From: Desmodesmus armatus
Lineage: Eukaryota > Chlorophyta > Chlorophyceae > Sphaeropleales > Scenedesmaceae
Direction: 5' to 3'
Assembly (NCBI GenBank): GCA_007449985.2
Contig: VIIQ02000069.1
Location: 154,001-218,000 of the forward strand
DNA length: 64,000 nucleotides
The first letter of the stretch is position 1. Each line of letters starts with the position of its first letter. The translations under genes were made by a program, and so were the position numbers. Under the pieces are notes generated by a model. That model searched no databases and was not told the DNA's origin. It worked only from the letters and a program-made list of their open reading frames with translations. Shown one piece after another: positions 11,627 to 22,690 of the stretch.

Positions 11627-12922
11627 ATGTCGATCCTCACATCGCTGCCAGAAGAGGTTCTCAAGCTCTTGATGCAACACCTACCACTCAAAGAGCGGTT
11701 GGGCAGCTGCTGTTTGGTTAGCAGAAGGCTCCAAGCCGCAGCAGTAGCTGCAACTGACACTTTGCAGCTCTTCAAGGAGGACAACTGGCTGACATCTAAA
11801 ACACCCCAGTGTGCTGAGTCTGCACAGTACTGGCTGTCACACTATGGACAGCACCTGAAGACCGTGCACCTTGGAGGCTTCGCCATGGAGCCGCTACTGC
11901 AGTTGCCGTGCCCCAACCTGCGCGAGCTGCAGCTTGGCAGTGGCTGCAGCGTGCAGCTGGCACCATCCAGTTTTCACCCAGGTGTGATCGATGGGTGCAC
12001 CAACCTGACGTGTCTGAAGCTGCAGTGTCGCCTGAATGATGCACCTGATGGTGCTATAGTTGATGGGCTGGCCGGTCTGGTGCACCTGCAGCACCTAGAT
12101 ATACAGCCCAGGCTCCAACATTGGAGGCGCTACTCGCTTGGTGGCTTGTCTCGTGCCACGCTGCCGTGCTTGCAGCACCTCACGCACCTGAGGGTGTATA
12201 GGTTGAGCATCGAGAACCTGTTGCAACTAAGCTCACTCACCAGCCTCCAGGTGCTGCACATGGAGGTTGCTGTTGATGACAAGGTAGCAGTTGGGCCCAG
12301 CAGTGTCCCTGATTTGGTGCTACCTGCTTCTCTCAAGGTGCTTTGTCTGTCGTCTAAGATCGAGGCAGCAATTTTGTCCCTTGTACCAACAGGGCTGCAG
12401 GATCTGCAGCTTGATTGTGATGTGAGGGGGCCCACTGTGGGGCCTGATTCCTTCCTAACCTGCATGGCGCGGCTGCAGCAGCTGACATCATTTGTCACGT
12501 TGCCGGATGGTGAGGCAATGTATGATGGCGTAGATTGGCCTCCTGCTGGTCCTGCATACTCAGCACTTACAGCTAGCAGCAGCCTGGTGCGCATGCAGCT
12601 GCACGACCCTCCGGGGGGTATTTGGCAGCATGTGTTCCCTGCCACACGCACGCTGCCCCACCTCACGTCTTTCGTGTTGACACCCCCCGAAGAGGCACTG
12701 GCAGAGCCACCGTTCTGGAATCAAGGGGGCTTTGTCGGCCTTGTCAGCTGCTGCCCCAACTTGTGCAGGATTGACGGCATCTGTGTGCAGCATGGGCAGC
12801 ACGTGTCTGAGCTGCACAAGCTCACAGCCTTGACGCATGCGTGCTTCAACTATAACGAGCAGATGATGTTCATGATTGATGAGTCATTGAGTGGCCTTGC
12901 TCAACTCACACAGCTGCACTGA
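11627..12922 (+). CDS. F-box/LRR protein, C-terminally shortened copy
   Basis: Single open exon of 431 codons. N-terminal F-box ('LTSLPEEVLKLLMQHLP', 'ERLGSCCLVSRRLQAAA'), then the 'QYWLSHYGQHL' block and LRRs. It follows its nearest relative, the 13.8 kb copy, until 'GLAQLTQLH' and then hits two consecutive TGA codons. The last LRR segment, the splice donor and the whole coiled-coil exon of the family are absent; nothing resembling 'DVWLQLLE' occurs before the next gene. It may be a functional F-box/LRR protein without a coiled coil, or a decaying copy truncated by a downstream deletion or rearrangement. Confidence 0.65.
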   Translation: MSILTSLPEEVLKLLMQHLPLKERLGSCCLVSRRLQAAAVAATDTLQLFKEDNWLTSKTPQCAESAQYWLSHYGQHLKTVHLGGFAMEPLLQLPCPNLRELQLGSGCSVQLAPSSFHPGVIDGCTNLTCLKLQCRLNDAPDGAIVDGLAGLVHLQHLDIQPRLQHWRRYSLGGLSRATLPCLQHLTHLRVYRLSIENLLQLSSLTSLQVLHMEVAVDDKVAVGPSSVPDLVLPASLKVLCLSSKIEAAILSLVPTGLQDLQLDCDVRGPTVGPDSFLTCMARLQQLTSFVTLPDGEAMYDGVDWPPAGPAYSALTASSSLVRMQLHDPPGGIWQHVFPATRTLPHLTSFVLTPPEEALAEPPFWNQGGFVGLVSCCPNLCRIDGICVQHGQHVSELHKLTALTHACFNYNEQMMFMIDESLSGLAQLTQLH

Positions 12923-13838
12923 TGATGCATTGGCTGGATGCGCTGCCTTTGTCTATACACTGCAATGCTGGAGCTCAAATCGCTTTCAGCACCCTGACAA
13001 GGAGTGTTGTGCACGGCCCTAGACACGTTGTGCCATGCACGACTAGTGCAGGGGCATGGCGGCACATGTTGCCGTACAATTGCAGTCATTGTCTTGAGCA
13101 GCTTTCTGTCCAAGCTGCCCACCAGCATTGATACTTTCAGCAGCAGCTGCTGTTTTCGGCACTGAAGTGAACGCAAGGTACTGTATGGGGTGTGGGTGTC
13201 AGCTGGGCGCCAAGAGCTGTAGGGAGGCGAGCGGGTATGAAAGTGGTGAAATAAGTTGATGAAAGATTAGTAAGGATTGCATGGCTCAGTTTGCAAGGTG
13301 CATGAGGTTGTTGGGTTGGTTGACACAGGTCGTCAAGAGGGGCATTCTGCAGCATAGTGGGGCAGCTGCCAGTCGATGGGCTACACCTAGGCATGCAGGA
13401 ACACAGCATATGCTGCTTTTGCAGAGGCGTAGCTCTACGCTACCAAGATCCGCTCTACGCTCTCAGCTGGGCAGCTGTGCATGCACCTCCAGCCTGGCAG
13501 GAGCGGCTGCTGTGCATACTGCCCCAGTTGACACTCAGCAGTGGCTGCTTGCAAAGATGCGCAGACGGTCTCCTATCTGTCATCGCGTAGCCTGAAGTCC
13601 ATTCAAAGCTGGGAGCCTGGGACCTGGGTCTTAGAGGTACAGCAGTACTGCATCAGCCAACCTGCCTCTACTCCAGAAGTCTCTCCAGAAAGACCTACAA
13701 GACAACTTCTTCGTCAGTGGTCACCATACAGTCCACCCAGTGTCAACGGGTTGCCGCCGGTGTCGCTTTCCACGTCGTTACGGAGATCACTTCTGCTTCC
13801 ACTCGCAGCTGCCCGTCCACTTTCAGTTTCGATTCGCC
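12923..13838. other. Gene-free spacer
   Basis: Expected to hold the missing 3' end of the preceding copy, but no homologous sequence was found. Includes the promoter and 5' UTR of the next gene. Confidence 0.5.
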
Positions 13839-15752
13839 ATGTCGACCCTTACATCGTTTCCAGATGAGGCAGTGCCTAGTCTCACATCCCTGCCAGACGA
13901 GGTGCTTAAGCTCGTGATGCAGCATGTTCCCCTTGAGGCACGTCTGGGCAGCTGCTGCTTGGTCAGCAAGAGGCTCCATGACGCAGCAATAGCGGCAACA
14001 GATGCTCTGCAGATCTTCCATGAAGACATTCTGCAGGCAGCCATACCATCCAAGTGTGTGGAGTCTGCACAGTACTGGCTTTCACACTATGGACAGCACC
14101 TGAGGACCGTGCACCTTGGAGGTTTTGCGATGCAGCCGCTGCTGCAGTTGCCCTTGCCTCACTTGCGTGATCTGCAGCTTGGCAGTGGCTGCAGCGTGCA
14201 GCTGGCACCATCGCGCTCTCACCCAGGCGTGATCCAGGGGTGCACACATCTGACGCGCCTTGAGCTCCAGTGCTGCCTGGATGATGTTGATGAAGGTGAA
14301 GTAGTTGACGGCTTAGGGGTCCTCGTGCACCTGCAGCACCTAGACATCAAAGCCAGGGTGAATGCCTGGAGTTTGGAGTACCACCCACTTGGTGGTTTGT
14401 CACGTGCCACGCTGCCGCGCTTGCAGCACCTCACGCACCTGAATGTGGGCTGCTTAAGTGTAGAGAACTTACTGCAACTGAGTTCACTCAGCAGCCTGCA
14501 AGTGCTGCATCTGGAGGTTATTGAAGATGATGCTGTTGGGCCCAGCAGTGTCGCTGGTTTGGTGTTTCCCGCTTCTCTCCAGGAGCTGCATCTGTTGTCT
14601 CCGATTGAGGCAGCGCTCCTGTCCCTGGTACCAACAGGGTTGCAGGAGCTGCAGCTTGATTGTGATGTGGAAGGTGATGATGAAGGGCCTGGTTCCTTCC
14701 TGTCATGCATGGGCCGGCTGCAGCACCTTACGGAGTTTGTTATGGTACCGGATGGTGGGGCGATGTATGGTGGCGTGGATTGGCCCCTTCCTTGCCCTGC
14801 ATACACAGCACTCACTGCCAGCAGCAGCCTGGTGCACATGCAGCTGCACAACCCTCCAGGGGGTATCTGGCAGTATGTGTTCCCTATCAAGCGCCTGCTG
14901 CCGCACCTCACCTCTTTCGTGTTCGCACCCCATTCTGAAGAGCCTGTTCAAGGGCCGTATTGGAATAGAGGGGACTTTGTTGGCCTTGTCAGCTGCTGCC
15001 CCAACTTGTGCAGCATTGAAGGCATCTGTGTGCAGCATGGGCCGTGTGTGTCTGAGCTGCACAAGCTCACAGCCTTGACGCGTGTGTGCGTGAGCTATGA
15101 AGATGATGAGCTGTCCCTCATAGATGAGTCTTTTCTTTATGGCCTTGCGAAGCTCACACAGCTTCACTTCCTGCGAGTGGTGATCAACACCACAGATGAG
15201 CTGGATCCCAGTTTGTTTCTGCCCCTCACCAGCCTGACTGCGTTAACCACGTTGGAGTACCATTCCCTTGATCTTGAGCAGATTGAGACCTACGAGTTTG
15301 TGATTGGCACAAAGGTGAGCCTGGCATAGCTGCTGTTGCATACATGTCCTACGACGTTTTGCAGCGAGCTTGATTGTTCAACGGCGGCTTAGACCAAAGA
15401 GATGGTCTGTGCACAGCATCTTGATGGCATATAAGAGGGTGCAGGCTGAAACTTGCCACATATGCTGCCAGTTCTCTTGGGGTTTTGACAGCTGCGCTCA
15501 CTGGCACAAGCTGGCCGTCAGTTGCAGCAGCGACTACTCTCAAGTTTGGGATTGGCCCTGGCCAAGCTGGAGATAGCACTCAACACTGGACTGTCTGTAA
15601 TCTCAGATTAGTTATTGACAAATGTTCTTATTCCATGCATGTGTATGCTGCAGGACAACACACACCCTGACGTTTGGCTGCAGCTGCTGGATCGCTGTGT
15701 TGAGGATTTCAACTGCCCTGGGTGTGGATGGGCGATACCCCTGCAGGGTTGA
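13839..15752 (+). CDS. F-box/LRR family protein with coiled-coil exon cut by TGA
   Basis: Exon 1 13839-15314, exon 2 15654-15752, intron 15315-15653, phase 0; predicted 524 aa. The start ATG at 13839 is preferred over an in-frame one at 13740 because it gives 'MSTLTSFPDEA' aligned with paralogues. The F-box lead-in is duplicated ('LTSFPDEAVPSLTSLPDEVL'). Exon 2 begins correctly with 'DNTHPDVWLQLLDRCVEDFN', then diverges to 'CPGCGWAIPLQG' and stops at TGA 15750-15752. The same frame continues with coiled-coil sequence to 16052. So either the protein lost its coiled coil or this is an early pseudogene. LRR region intact and closest to the 11.6 kb copy. Confidence 0.65.
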
Positions 15753-16133
15753 GCGCAGCAGGTGGTGCAGCACAGGGAGCTTGCCGCGCAGCTGCAGCAG
15801 CAGGTGTCACAGCAGCAGGAGCAGCTGTCCGCGCAGCAGCAGCTTATCGCTGACCTGCAGCGGCAGCTCTCTGAGCAGCACCAGCAGGAGGTGCCAGCAC
15901 AGCAGCAGGGCGTGGTGAGTCTCTCTGACTTGCAAAAGCAGCTGCGGGAGCTCGCTGAGCATCCTTTGCTGATGCCAGCACAGCGGCGGGGCGTGGCGAA
16001 TATCTCTGACTTGCAACCGCAGCTGCAGGAGCTGCAGCTTGCTCAGCAGTGAATGCCAGCACAGCAGCGGGGCGTCGCGAGTCTCTCTGACTTGCAAAAG
16101 CAGGTGCAGGAGCTGGAGCTTGCTCAGCAGTGA
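15753..16133 (+). pseudogene. Residual coiled-coil tail beyond in-frame stop
   Basis: In the same frame as exon 2 of the preceding gene and directly after its TGA, this encodes 'AQQVVQHRELAAQLQQQVSQ' and further Gln-rich coiled coil, clearly the displaced tail of the family exon. It ends in three tandem 81-nt units (15891-15971, 15972-16052, 16053-16133). Units two and three each end in TGA. Confidence 0.6.
15891..16133 (+). repeat. Three tandem 81-nt coding repeats
   Basis: Three consecutive 81-nt units, each encoding 27 codons of type 'MPAQQRGVASLSDLQKQVQE'. They sit in the coiled-coil tail and explain its length difference from paralogues. The third copy lies wholly beyond a stop codon. 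Confidence 0.8.
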
Positions 16134-17675
16134 ATGCACGCAGGTGTTCTAGCGTCCTTGTAAGGGCTGCTGTCATCATACTATGCAGAAGTACTAGGCG
16201 GTGCCTGCCGGGTTGGGGTTTTGGGCCCCCAAACGTAGCGTGAGTGTGGTAGGGATGCGCATGTGTGGCGAACTGGTATGAGCAGTGCACTGCGATGCAA
16301 TGCTGCGCTCTCTGCACTTGGCTGATGCTGTTTGGGAGCTGGCTTGTCCGACAAGCAGGCGCCTGGCAGGCGCCGCCTGCCATGTCAGTGCTAGTGAGGG
16401 CTTTGTGGGTCCTACTGTTGTTGTGCCAAAAGGGCAGCAAGACTTGTTGTAGAAGGTATCCAGGATTTTGTAAGTTGATAAGTGTGTCTTGATGCACCCA
16501 TCTGGTATCGTTGCAGTGCAGTTGTCTTGTGTGCAGCTAGTGCTGATGCTCACACACGTGCTTTTGGGGTGATGACATTGCCAGGCTGGCAGCCTCACCA
16601 CTCAGCATTGCTGTCATGCACGGGTAGTTGTTGTTTGTGTGCCGCCAGTTGTATGCAGTTGGCAGGCTTTTACGGGTCAACCCGCTGCGGCGGCTCGGTA
16701 GGCTGTCATACAGGGCTTGATGTTTGCACTCAGTGACCAGTCACTCAGTGACCAGTTGGACATGTGATGGCACTGACGAAATAGTGACTAATGCTGAGAG
16801 GAATGTAGGGGGCAGGCTGCATGTCTTCAGATATAGCCGTGAAGTGAATGTAATGGCTGCAGCAGTGCAATCGAGCTTGCCCACCAGCAATGACAGTTCA
16901 GCATGCAACCACTCAGCAGCATGCAGTTGCTGGAAGTGTGCCAGGATATGGATGCTCTGCTGGCCAGTGGATGCCATCCAGCTGCACTTGTGGGCGATGT
17001 ATATGTAAAAGGATTTTCTTGCAGATGCTACGGTTTACTACATTGCAAGGTTGGGTTGCTTTTGCGCAGATCAAGTTTGTGTGTGAAATGAGAGAGCCCA
17101 GATCGAGGGGCGTCCTGCCAGCTCCCGTAGTGGTCTTCAGCAAGGTATGCAGACACCTCACAGGCCATCAGACATTTCAGCAGGGTATGTGTGTCGTTCT
17201 CTGGTATGTATTCATGATGCATCCCTTGCACAGAGAGCTGTCACCAGGTGAGAGCTGTCATCCAAGGTTTCTAAACCGGCAGTGGCCAGGCTTGCTGTCA
17301 GACGTGTGATCTTTGAGCCTCAATTCAAAAACCAGGTGACAGTGACAGTAGAAGACGAGCTTCGTCCACTGTTCAACACAGTTGTGCCCAACGTTCCCTG
17401 TGACACACGAAAAGCTGTCAATACTTTCTCACTTTCAACAGCATCAACTTCCGCATATTCAGAAGTGGTTCAGGCGGCAGCAATACAAACACTGGCAACA
17501 TACTGGTCTTGTCCTGCAGGCAAACATCCATATTCTGGGCATGTGCTGTTCACCACCATGTAAACGAATGGTTGATGCTGTTGTTTCAAGTGATTGTGCC
17601 TTGGGAGTTTCAACTCCTTGATCAGACATGCATCACTGTGCATAGCAGCAACAACAGCAGTTGGGTGCCACACCG
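16134..17675. other. Gene-free spacer upstream of TLDc gene
   Basis: No recognisable coding sequence on either strand. A short perfect direct repeat (CAGTGACCAGTCACTCAG type) sits near 16730-16755. The 3' part should contain the TLDc gene promoter. Confidence 0.45.
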
Positions 17676-20600
17676 ATGTCTATCGTGCTGAGAAGCGACT
17701 TTGAGAACGTCAAGGCCCAGTTAGAAGACGCTCAGGAGTCTCTAGCAGCAGCCTTCGCGCGGATTGAGGTCTTCAGGCAGCGGGAGAAGCTACTGCTTGC
17801 TGAGGTGTCCAAGCTCCGCACAGGTTGGGGTGTGCACCAAAGCTGAACACCATGGTCTCATACTTGCATGATCATCATGCAGCTTGATAAATTCCCACAA
17901 ACACAATTCAACTTTTCTATCTTGTACCAACTTTTGCCCCTGCAGCACAAGCAGTGGGAGCGTCAGGCACCCAAACAGGCGAGCAGACACAGCAGCAGGA
18001 TGGCAGCAGCACCAGCACGGCCAGTCAAGCAGCTGGCACAGCCCCATGCACGCAGCAGCAGGACATCCCCAGCACCACGCAGGAAGGGCCGCCCACGCAG
18101 GCCCAACAGCAGCAAGCAGACACAGGCCCCGACCTTCCATGCTACATCACAGAAGTGGAGGGGCACCTCCCTGTGATGCTGCTCAGCAGCAGCAGCAGCC
18201 GCAAAACCCCAGGCAGCATCGTCATCACACCAGATTACGTTGACTTCGTAGAAGTGCGCGCCAGGATAAAACGCCACGCCTTCATCGGCATAACAGCAGC
18301 ATCAGCACGCGGCCAGTCAGCAGGCAAATCCGGCCTCAAGCTGAAACACCTGCTGCCGTCCTGCATATCGCCCAGCACAGCGCAGCAGCCCAGCAGCCCG
18401 GCAGCACCCCGCCACCCCAAACCCCTGGCGGCCCCCACCTAGTGCAGCAGCCCTCCAGTTCAGGACCCTCCCTGACTACCGGATCCTTCCCAACCAGCAC
18501 TGCAAACGCTGACAGCAGCACTGGCGCTTGGATAGCAGCGTCAGCAGCAGCCGACATCCAGCCCGAAACCAGCAGCAGCAGCTTGAACTGGCAGCAGCAG
18601 CTGCACTACCAGGTGGAACTTTCTGCAGCCTCAGCACCCACAGCAGCAGCAGCGGTGGGAAGTCCGCGGCGTGTGCCGCGCATGTCAGCGGGGGCAGTGG
18701 GCAGTCCTAAGTCGCCCCCACCAGCAGCCGTGCTCAGCACAACGCCGGAGACGCCGGGGGGCTGGGCGAGCCCACACTCACTTCGGCACTGCCCCACTTG
18801 GTGAGTCTGTAAGATAAGGATTTTCAGGAGGTGGCCATTGTTGACTGGCAAGCCTTGCTGTTGTATAGCTGGTGAGGACTGAGGCATGTGGCGCCTATTC
18901 CACCGCGGTGCAGCAGCTGCGCGATGAGTCTGTGCAAGGGTAGAGGTAGCACCCCTGCATTCAGTGCACTCAGTTACTAGGGGTGGTTGAGCTACTGTTG
19001 ACTGCATCAGCGAAGTAACAGCAGGTGCGGAATGCAGGATGCAAGAAAGAACGATCTCTCCTGCAGTTGCCAAGGCCTGCAAGGTATGTAGATGCATAGC
19101 AGCAGCTGTCTGTCACCTGTACGTTGTACCGCAACTGCCGCAGGCATGCTGGTCACGCTGTGACAGAGGCTGAGCTGACAGAAGCAGGAGCAGCAGCAGC
19201 AAGCGGCGGCGGCAGCGGCTCACCGCGCGGCAGCAATGGCAGCAGCGGCGGCTGGACAGAGGGCGAGGGCGGCAAGGATGCGAAGGGCGTGTGGAAGATA
19301 TTGTGGCGTGGTGGCGGCGTTCAGCAGCAGCTGAGCTTCGAGGCCACACAGACGACGTAAGCAGGGTGTGTGTGTTGGGGGGGGGGGTAGGTGGGTTGGG
19401 TAGGTGGGCCGAGGGGCTCTGCTGCAGCTGCTGTTTGTAGCCAAGCAGGGAAAGGGGGGCTTGCAGCAGCAATGTTCACAGCTGGCCAGGCAGAGCAGCG
19501 AAGGAGGAGTCATGTCTGCGGTCATGGGGTCTTTGGGCTGTGGTGCAGTGTGGGCTTGAACCAGCAGGGTTCGAAACCATCGCATCCAGGATATCCAGGC
19601 CACAACTACGCCGGTCCCGGCTTGCTGCACAGTCACAGCCACAGCCACACGTCAGTTCAATTATAGTCGAAAACAGCTTATGCACAGGTTGCTGCTGCTG
19701 TGTGCCTGCTGCATGGTCTGCCTGCCTTTGCTGTTCAGGCGAGAGGTCCTGCACAAACACACCCTCCGGTGGCTGGGAGAGGCTGAGGTACAGCAGGACG
19801 AGCTCAGTCAGCTTGCAGCAGCAGCGGCAGCAGCAGCCGGCAGCGGTAACGGCATCAGCAGCAGCACAGGTGCCATCGCTGCCGGCGTGGCAGCAGCAGC
19901 AGCCGCTGCTGCCGGCAGCGGCAACGGTGGGGCGCAGCTGTCTGTACCCCGCCATCTCACTCCTGGCAGTTACACCCCCCGGCTGAGTGAACCCTCTGCC
20001 ATAATCCAGAGCGTCAGCAGCAGCGGCAGGGTCAGCAGCAGCAGCATTGGTGCCGGTGGCAGCAGCGGCATCATTCCTGGCAGCCCCAGCATAGGAGGCA
20101 TCAGCATGGGGTATGGGATCGGTGTGGGGGCCAGTGCAAGAAGGACTCAAAGCCCTTCAGCAGCGGCACCAGCAGCGGCGGCTGGCGGCAGCAGTGACCA
20201 ACAGCAGCAGCAGCAGCAGCAGCTGGTGGCAGGGCTGGTGCACGTAGCTGGTGCGCTGCCGCCAAGGTATCAGTCCAGGGACTGGCAGCTGCTGTACAGC
20301 ACGGGGCGACATGGCATCAGCCTGCAGACGCTGTGAGTGGCCAGCTGTGCGGGCTTTGCTGAGATTGTGACATTTGGGAAGGTTTGGACAAGATTGAGCG
20401 CCTGTGTTTGGGTGCATGTCGTGCCGCTATGGAAAGATGAGCAGGATGCATTGCTGTCTCGACAGACGCATTTGTGTTGGGGCCTGACGGACGCAATTGT
20501 TTGGGGTCAGGCAGCTGCTTTGAAGCAGATGCCTGCCTCGAAGTGCACCACAACGGGGCTAGCAATCCATGTGCAACAGGCTACAGGCTTACTGACCCCT

Positions 20601-21583
20601 GTGCCTCTTTCCCGCCGTCCTGCATGCGCCCACAGGTTCCGCAAAGCAGCGGGTCAGTCTGCCACAGTGATGTTGGTGCGTGATGCGGGCGGCTACGTGT
20701 TTGGGGCCTTCTGTCCCGAGGCGTGGAAGCCAAACTCCCGCTTCTTCGGCACTGGCGAGACCTTTGTGTTCCAGCTGGCCCCACACAAGGTGAGGGGTGG
20801 TCTGGTTTCAGCCTGTCTGTGTCAGTAATGTATGTTGCTAGGCAGTTTGAGATGGGCTTCGACACAAGAATAGCAGGATCCAAGACAATAGGTAAGGTGC
20901 CTGCTATTTGTCGTGTGGAAGAATTGACTTGGCTGCTGTCGGGGCTCGTGTACCACACCTGCTGTTGCATCTGTGCTTCCCAGTGTGTTGTCGTGTGCAC
21001 AGCTGAACCTTGTGCATTGTCCTTTGTCTATCTGTGCTTCCTGCATCATCCTGTTCTGCTCGTGTGCTGTCCTGTGGTTCCCCTGTTTCGTGTTCCATTA
21101 CCATGTGCCCTGCTGTGCCTTGTGCCCCTCCTTGCTGTGTCCAACAGGACCTCATACTGTGTTTCCCGTGCCATCCATCGTCCTGTGCGCTGTGACCCTC
21201 ATATTTGATGCTTGCCCTGTCCTGCAGTCACTGCCGCCACAGCTTGGGGTCTTCTGCCAGCTGCACCTTGCACACCTCCCTCCTGCATCCGGCTTCTTTT
21301 CTCTTTGCATGAGACTTATGCTTCGTGCCCTTTTTGTCTTGTGTGCTGCAAACCTTGTCAGGTGATGTGGCCTTGGCGGCTGGGCAGCACTCTGAAGAAC
21401 GACTTTTTCCAGTATGCCCAACCAGAATCTATCGGCATCGGGGGCCTGGGTGCCTTTGCCATTTGGCTGGATGGGGAGCTGCTGCACGGCAGCAGCGGCA
21501 GCTGTGGCACCTTTGGCAGCCCCTGCCTGGCTAGCAAAGAGGAGTTCAAGGTGGCGGTGCTGGAGCTGTGGGGCCTGCAGTAG
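17676..21583 (+). CDS. TLDc-domain (OXR1-like) protein, multi-exon
   Basis: Exons supported by phase: 17676-17823, 17946 to about 18440, about 18440-18800, 19144-19356, 19739-20332, 20636-20789 and 21362-21583. Exon 1 is a short coiled coil ('NVKAQLEDAQESLAAAFARI'). Exon 2 contains 'GSIVITPDYVDFVE', which resembles the GRAM-like segment of OXR1/NCOA7 proteins (weak). A long low-complexity Ala/Ser/Gly/Gln linker follows. The last three exons form a clear TLDc domain: 'DWQLLYSTGRHGISLQTL', 'VFGAFCPEAWKPNSRFFGTG', 'IGGLGAFAIWLDGELLHGSS', ending 'VLELWGLQ' at TAG. TLDc proteins protect against oxidative damage and some regulate the V-ATPase. Between about 18250 and 18440 the frame changes by one base, and I could not place an intron there with confidence. 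The gene is unrelated to the F-box array that surrounds it. Confidence 0.75.
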
Positions 21584-21880
21584 CAGCTGCGGGGAATGAC
21601 GATTGATGCAGTCGCAGCTCTATGACAGCGACAGTACGGGAGCAGCAGCCAGCAGCGGCAGTACCTGCGCAGCTGCGGCACCATCTAGCTGGCAGGGAGG
21701 CATGCCAGGTTGTGGTGCTGGGGCTGTGGGGCCTGCAGTAGCAGCTGTGGCAGTAGGTGCTTTGTCAGCTGTGTCGCCTCTGGCAGCCTGTGCTGGGCTA
21801 GCGGCGAGGGCTCCAAGGTGGCAGTGCTGTGGCTGTAGGGGCTGCAGTAAGCAGCTGTGGCAGTGCAGCAGTGGCAGCTG
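21480..21880 (+). repeat. Degenerate tandem repeats of the TLDc 3' exon end
   Basis: The stretch ending 'GGGGCCTGCAGTAGCAGCTG' at the stop codon of the TLDc gene recurs near 21727-21750. It appears again near 21835-21860 as GGGGCTGCAGTAAGCAGCTG, with upstream TTTGGCAGCC/TCTGGCAGCC and CTAGC blocks also repeated. Three diverged copies of about 110-130 bp are visible. Confidence 0.6.
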
Positions 21881-22690
21881 CAGCACATGACGAGTGGAGG
21901 AGACGGCAGTAGTAGTGCAGGGTAGCAGGGCCAACGACAGCAGGGACGACAGTGGCGGAGGGCAGGGGCATGGGCGGGAGTGCAACAACAGGCACAGCAG
22001 CAGCGAGGACATGGGAGAGGGCATGGAAGCAGGGGTGTTGGTGGGGCGTGCAGTAGTAGGAAGGAGGGACAGCAGTCGAGCAAGAGCAGGTCTCAGCCAT
22101 TAGATCTGTGGGTTACTGTCACTTTGTGATGATCGCGGGGTAACACTAAATGCAGCACTGACTTTCACAGTGATCGCGCAACAGCGGTTTGTAGGGGAAT
22201 CCCTCGGTTCGTTCAACCATGGTTTTAGTACCCCCTGGTCAATAGCCTTCACGCAAAAGGGTCACCGTTGTATGTGTCTCAACTAGGCTACATGTCACCC
22301 ACATGCGACTGCACTTGTGTGCTGGCATGGCATGTCTCCGTGTGCAGTACGTCGCCTCGTTCTCACAGTCGGGTGGTGCAGCTATGGCAGCAAAGCTCAG
22401 TGGCTACAAGTGCTTCTGGGTCGGACACAACACTGCAAGGATGGAGCAGACACGAGCTCAGGACAATGTAGTCCTCATATTGTTGAAGGCTCAGACGTCA
22501 GGTACGTGTACCTCTGGCAGTGCAGTGTACACATGTGTGTCATCTCAACGGCCGTGCAATGTCAGTATCACTCCAGGAAATGATACACTTCACGTGCTAG
22601 ACTCTTAACGCCCTGTCAAAGAGGATCACGAACAGTATCTCAAACGAGTGGTTTTGATCCTGCTTTTTCAGATCAGCTCAAGTCAGTGCC
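21584..22690. other. Spacer with degenerate copies of the TLDc gene end
   Basis: The first 300 bp contain two decayed repeats of the preceding exon's last part (see separate entry). The rest, to the next F-box gene, shows no coding frame I can support. Confidence 0.5.

Noticed and set aside
14219..14911. 230-codon minus-strand frame
   Set aside because: Antisense shadow of the F-box/LRR exon at 13839-15314.
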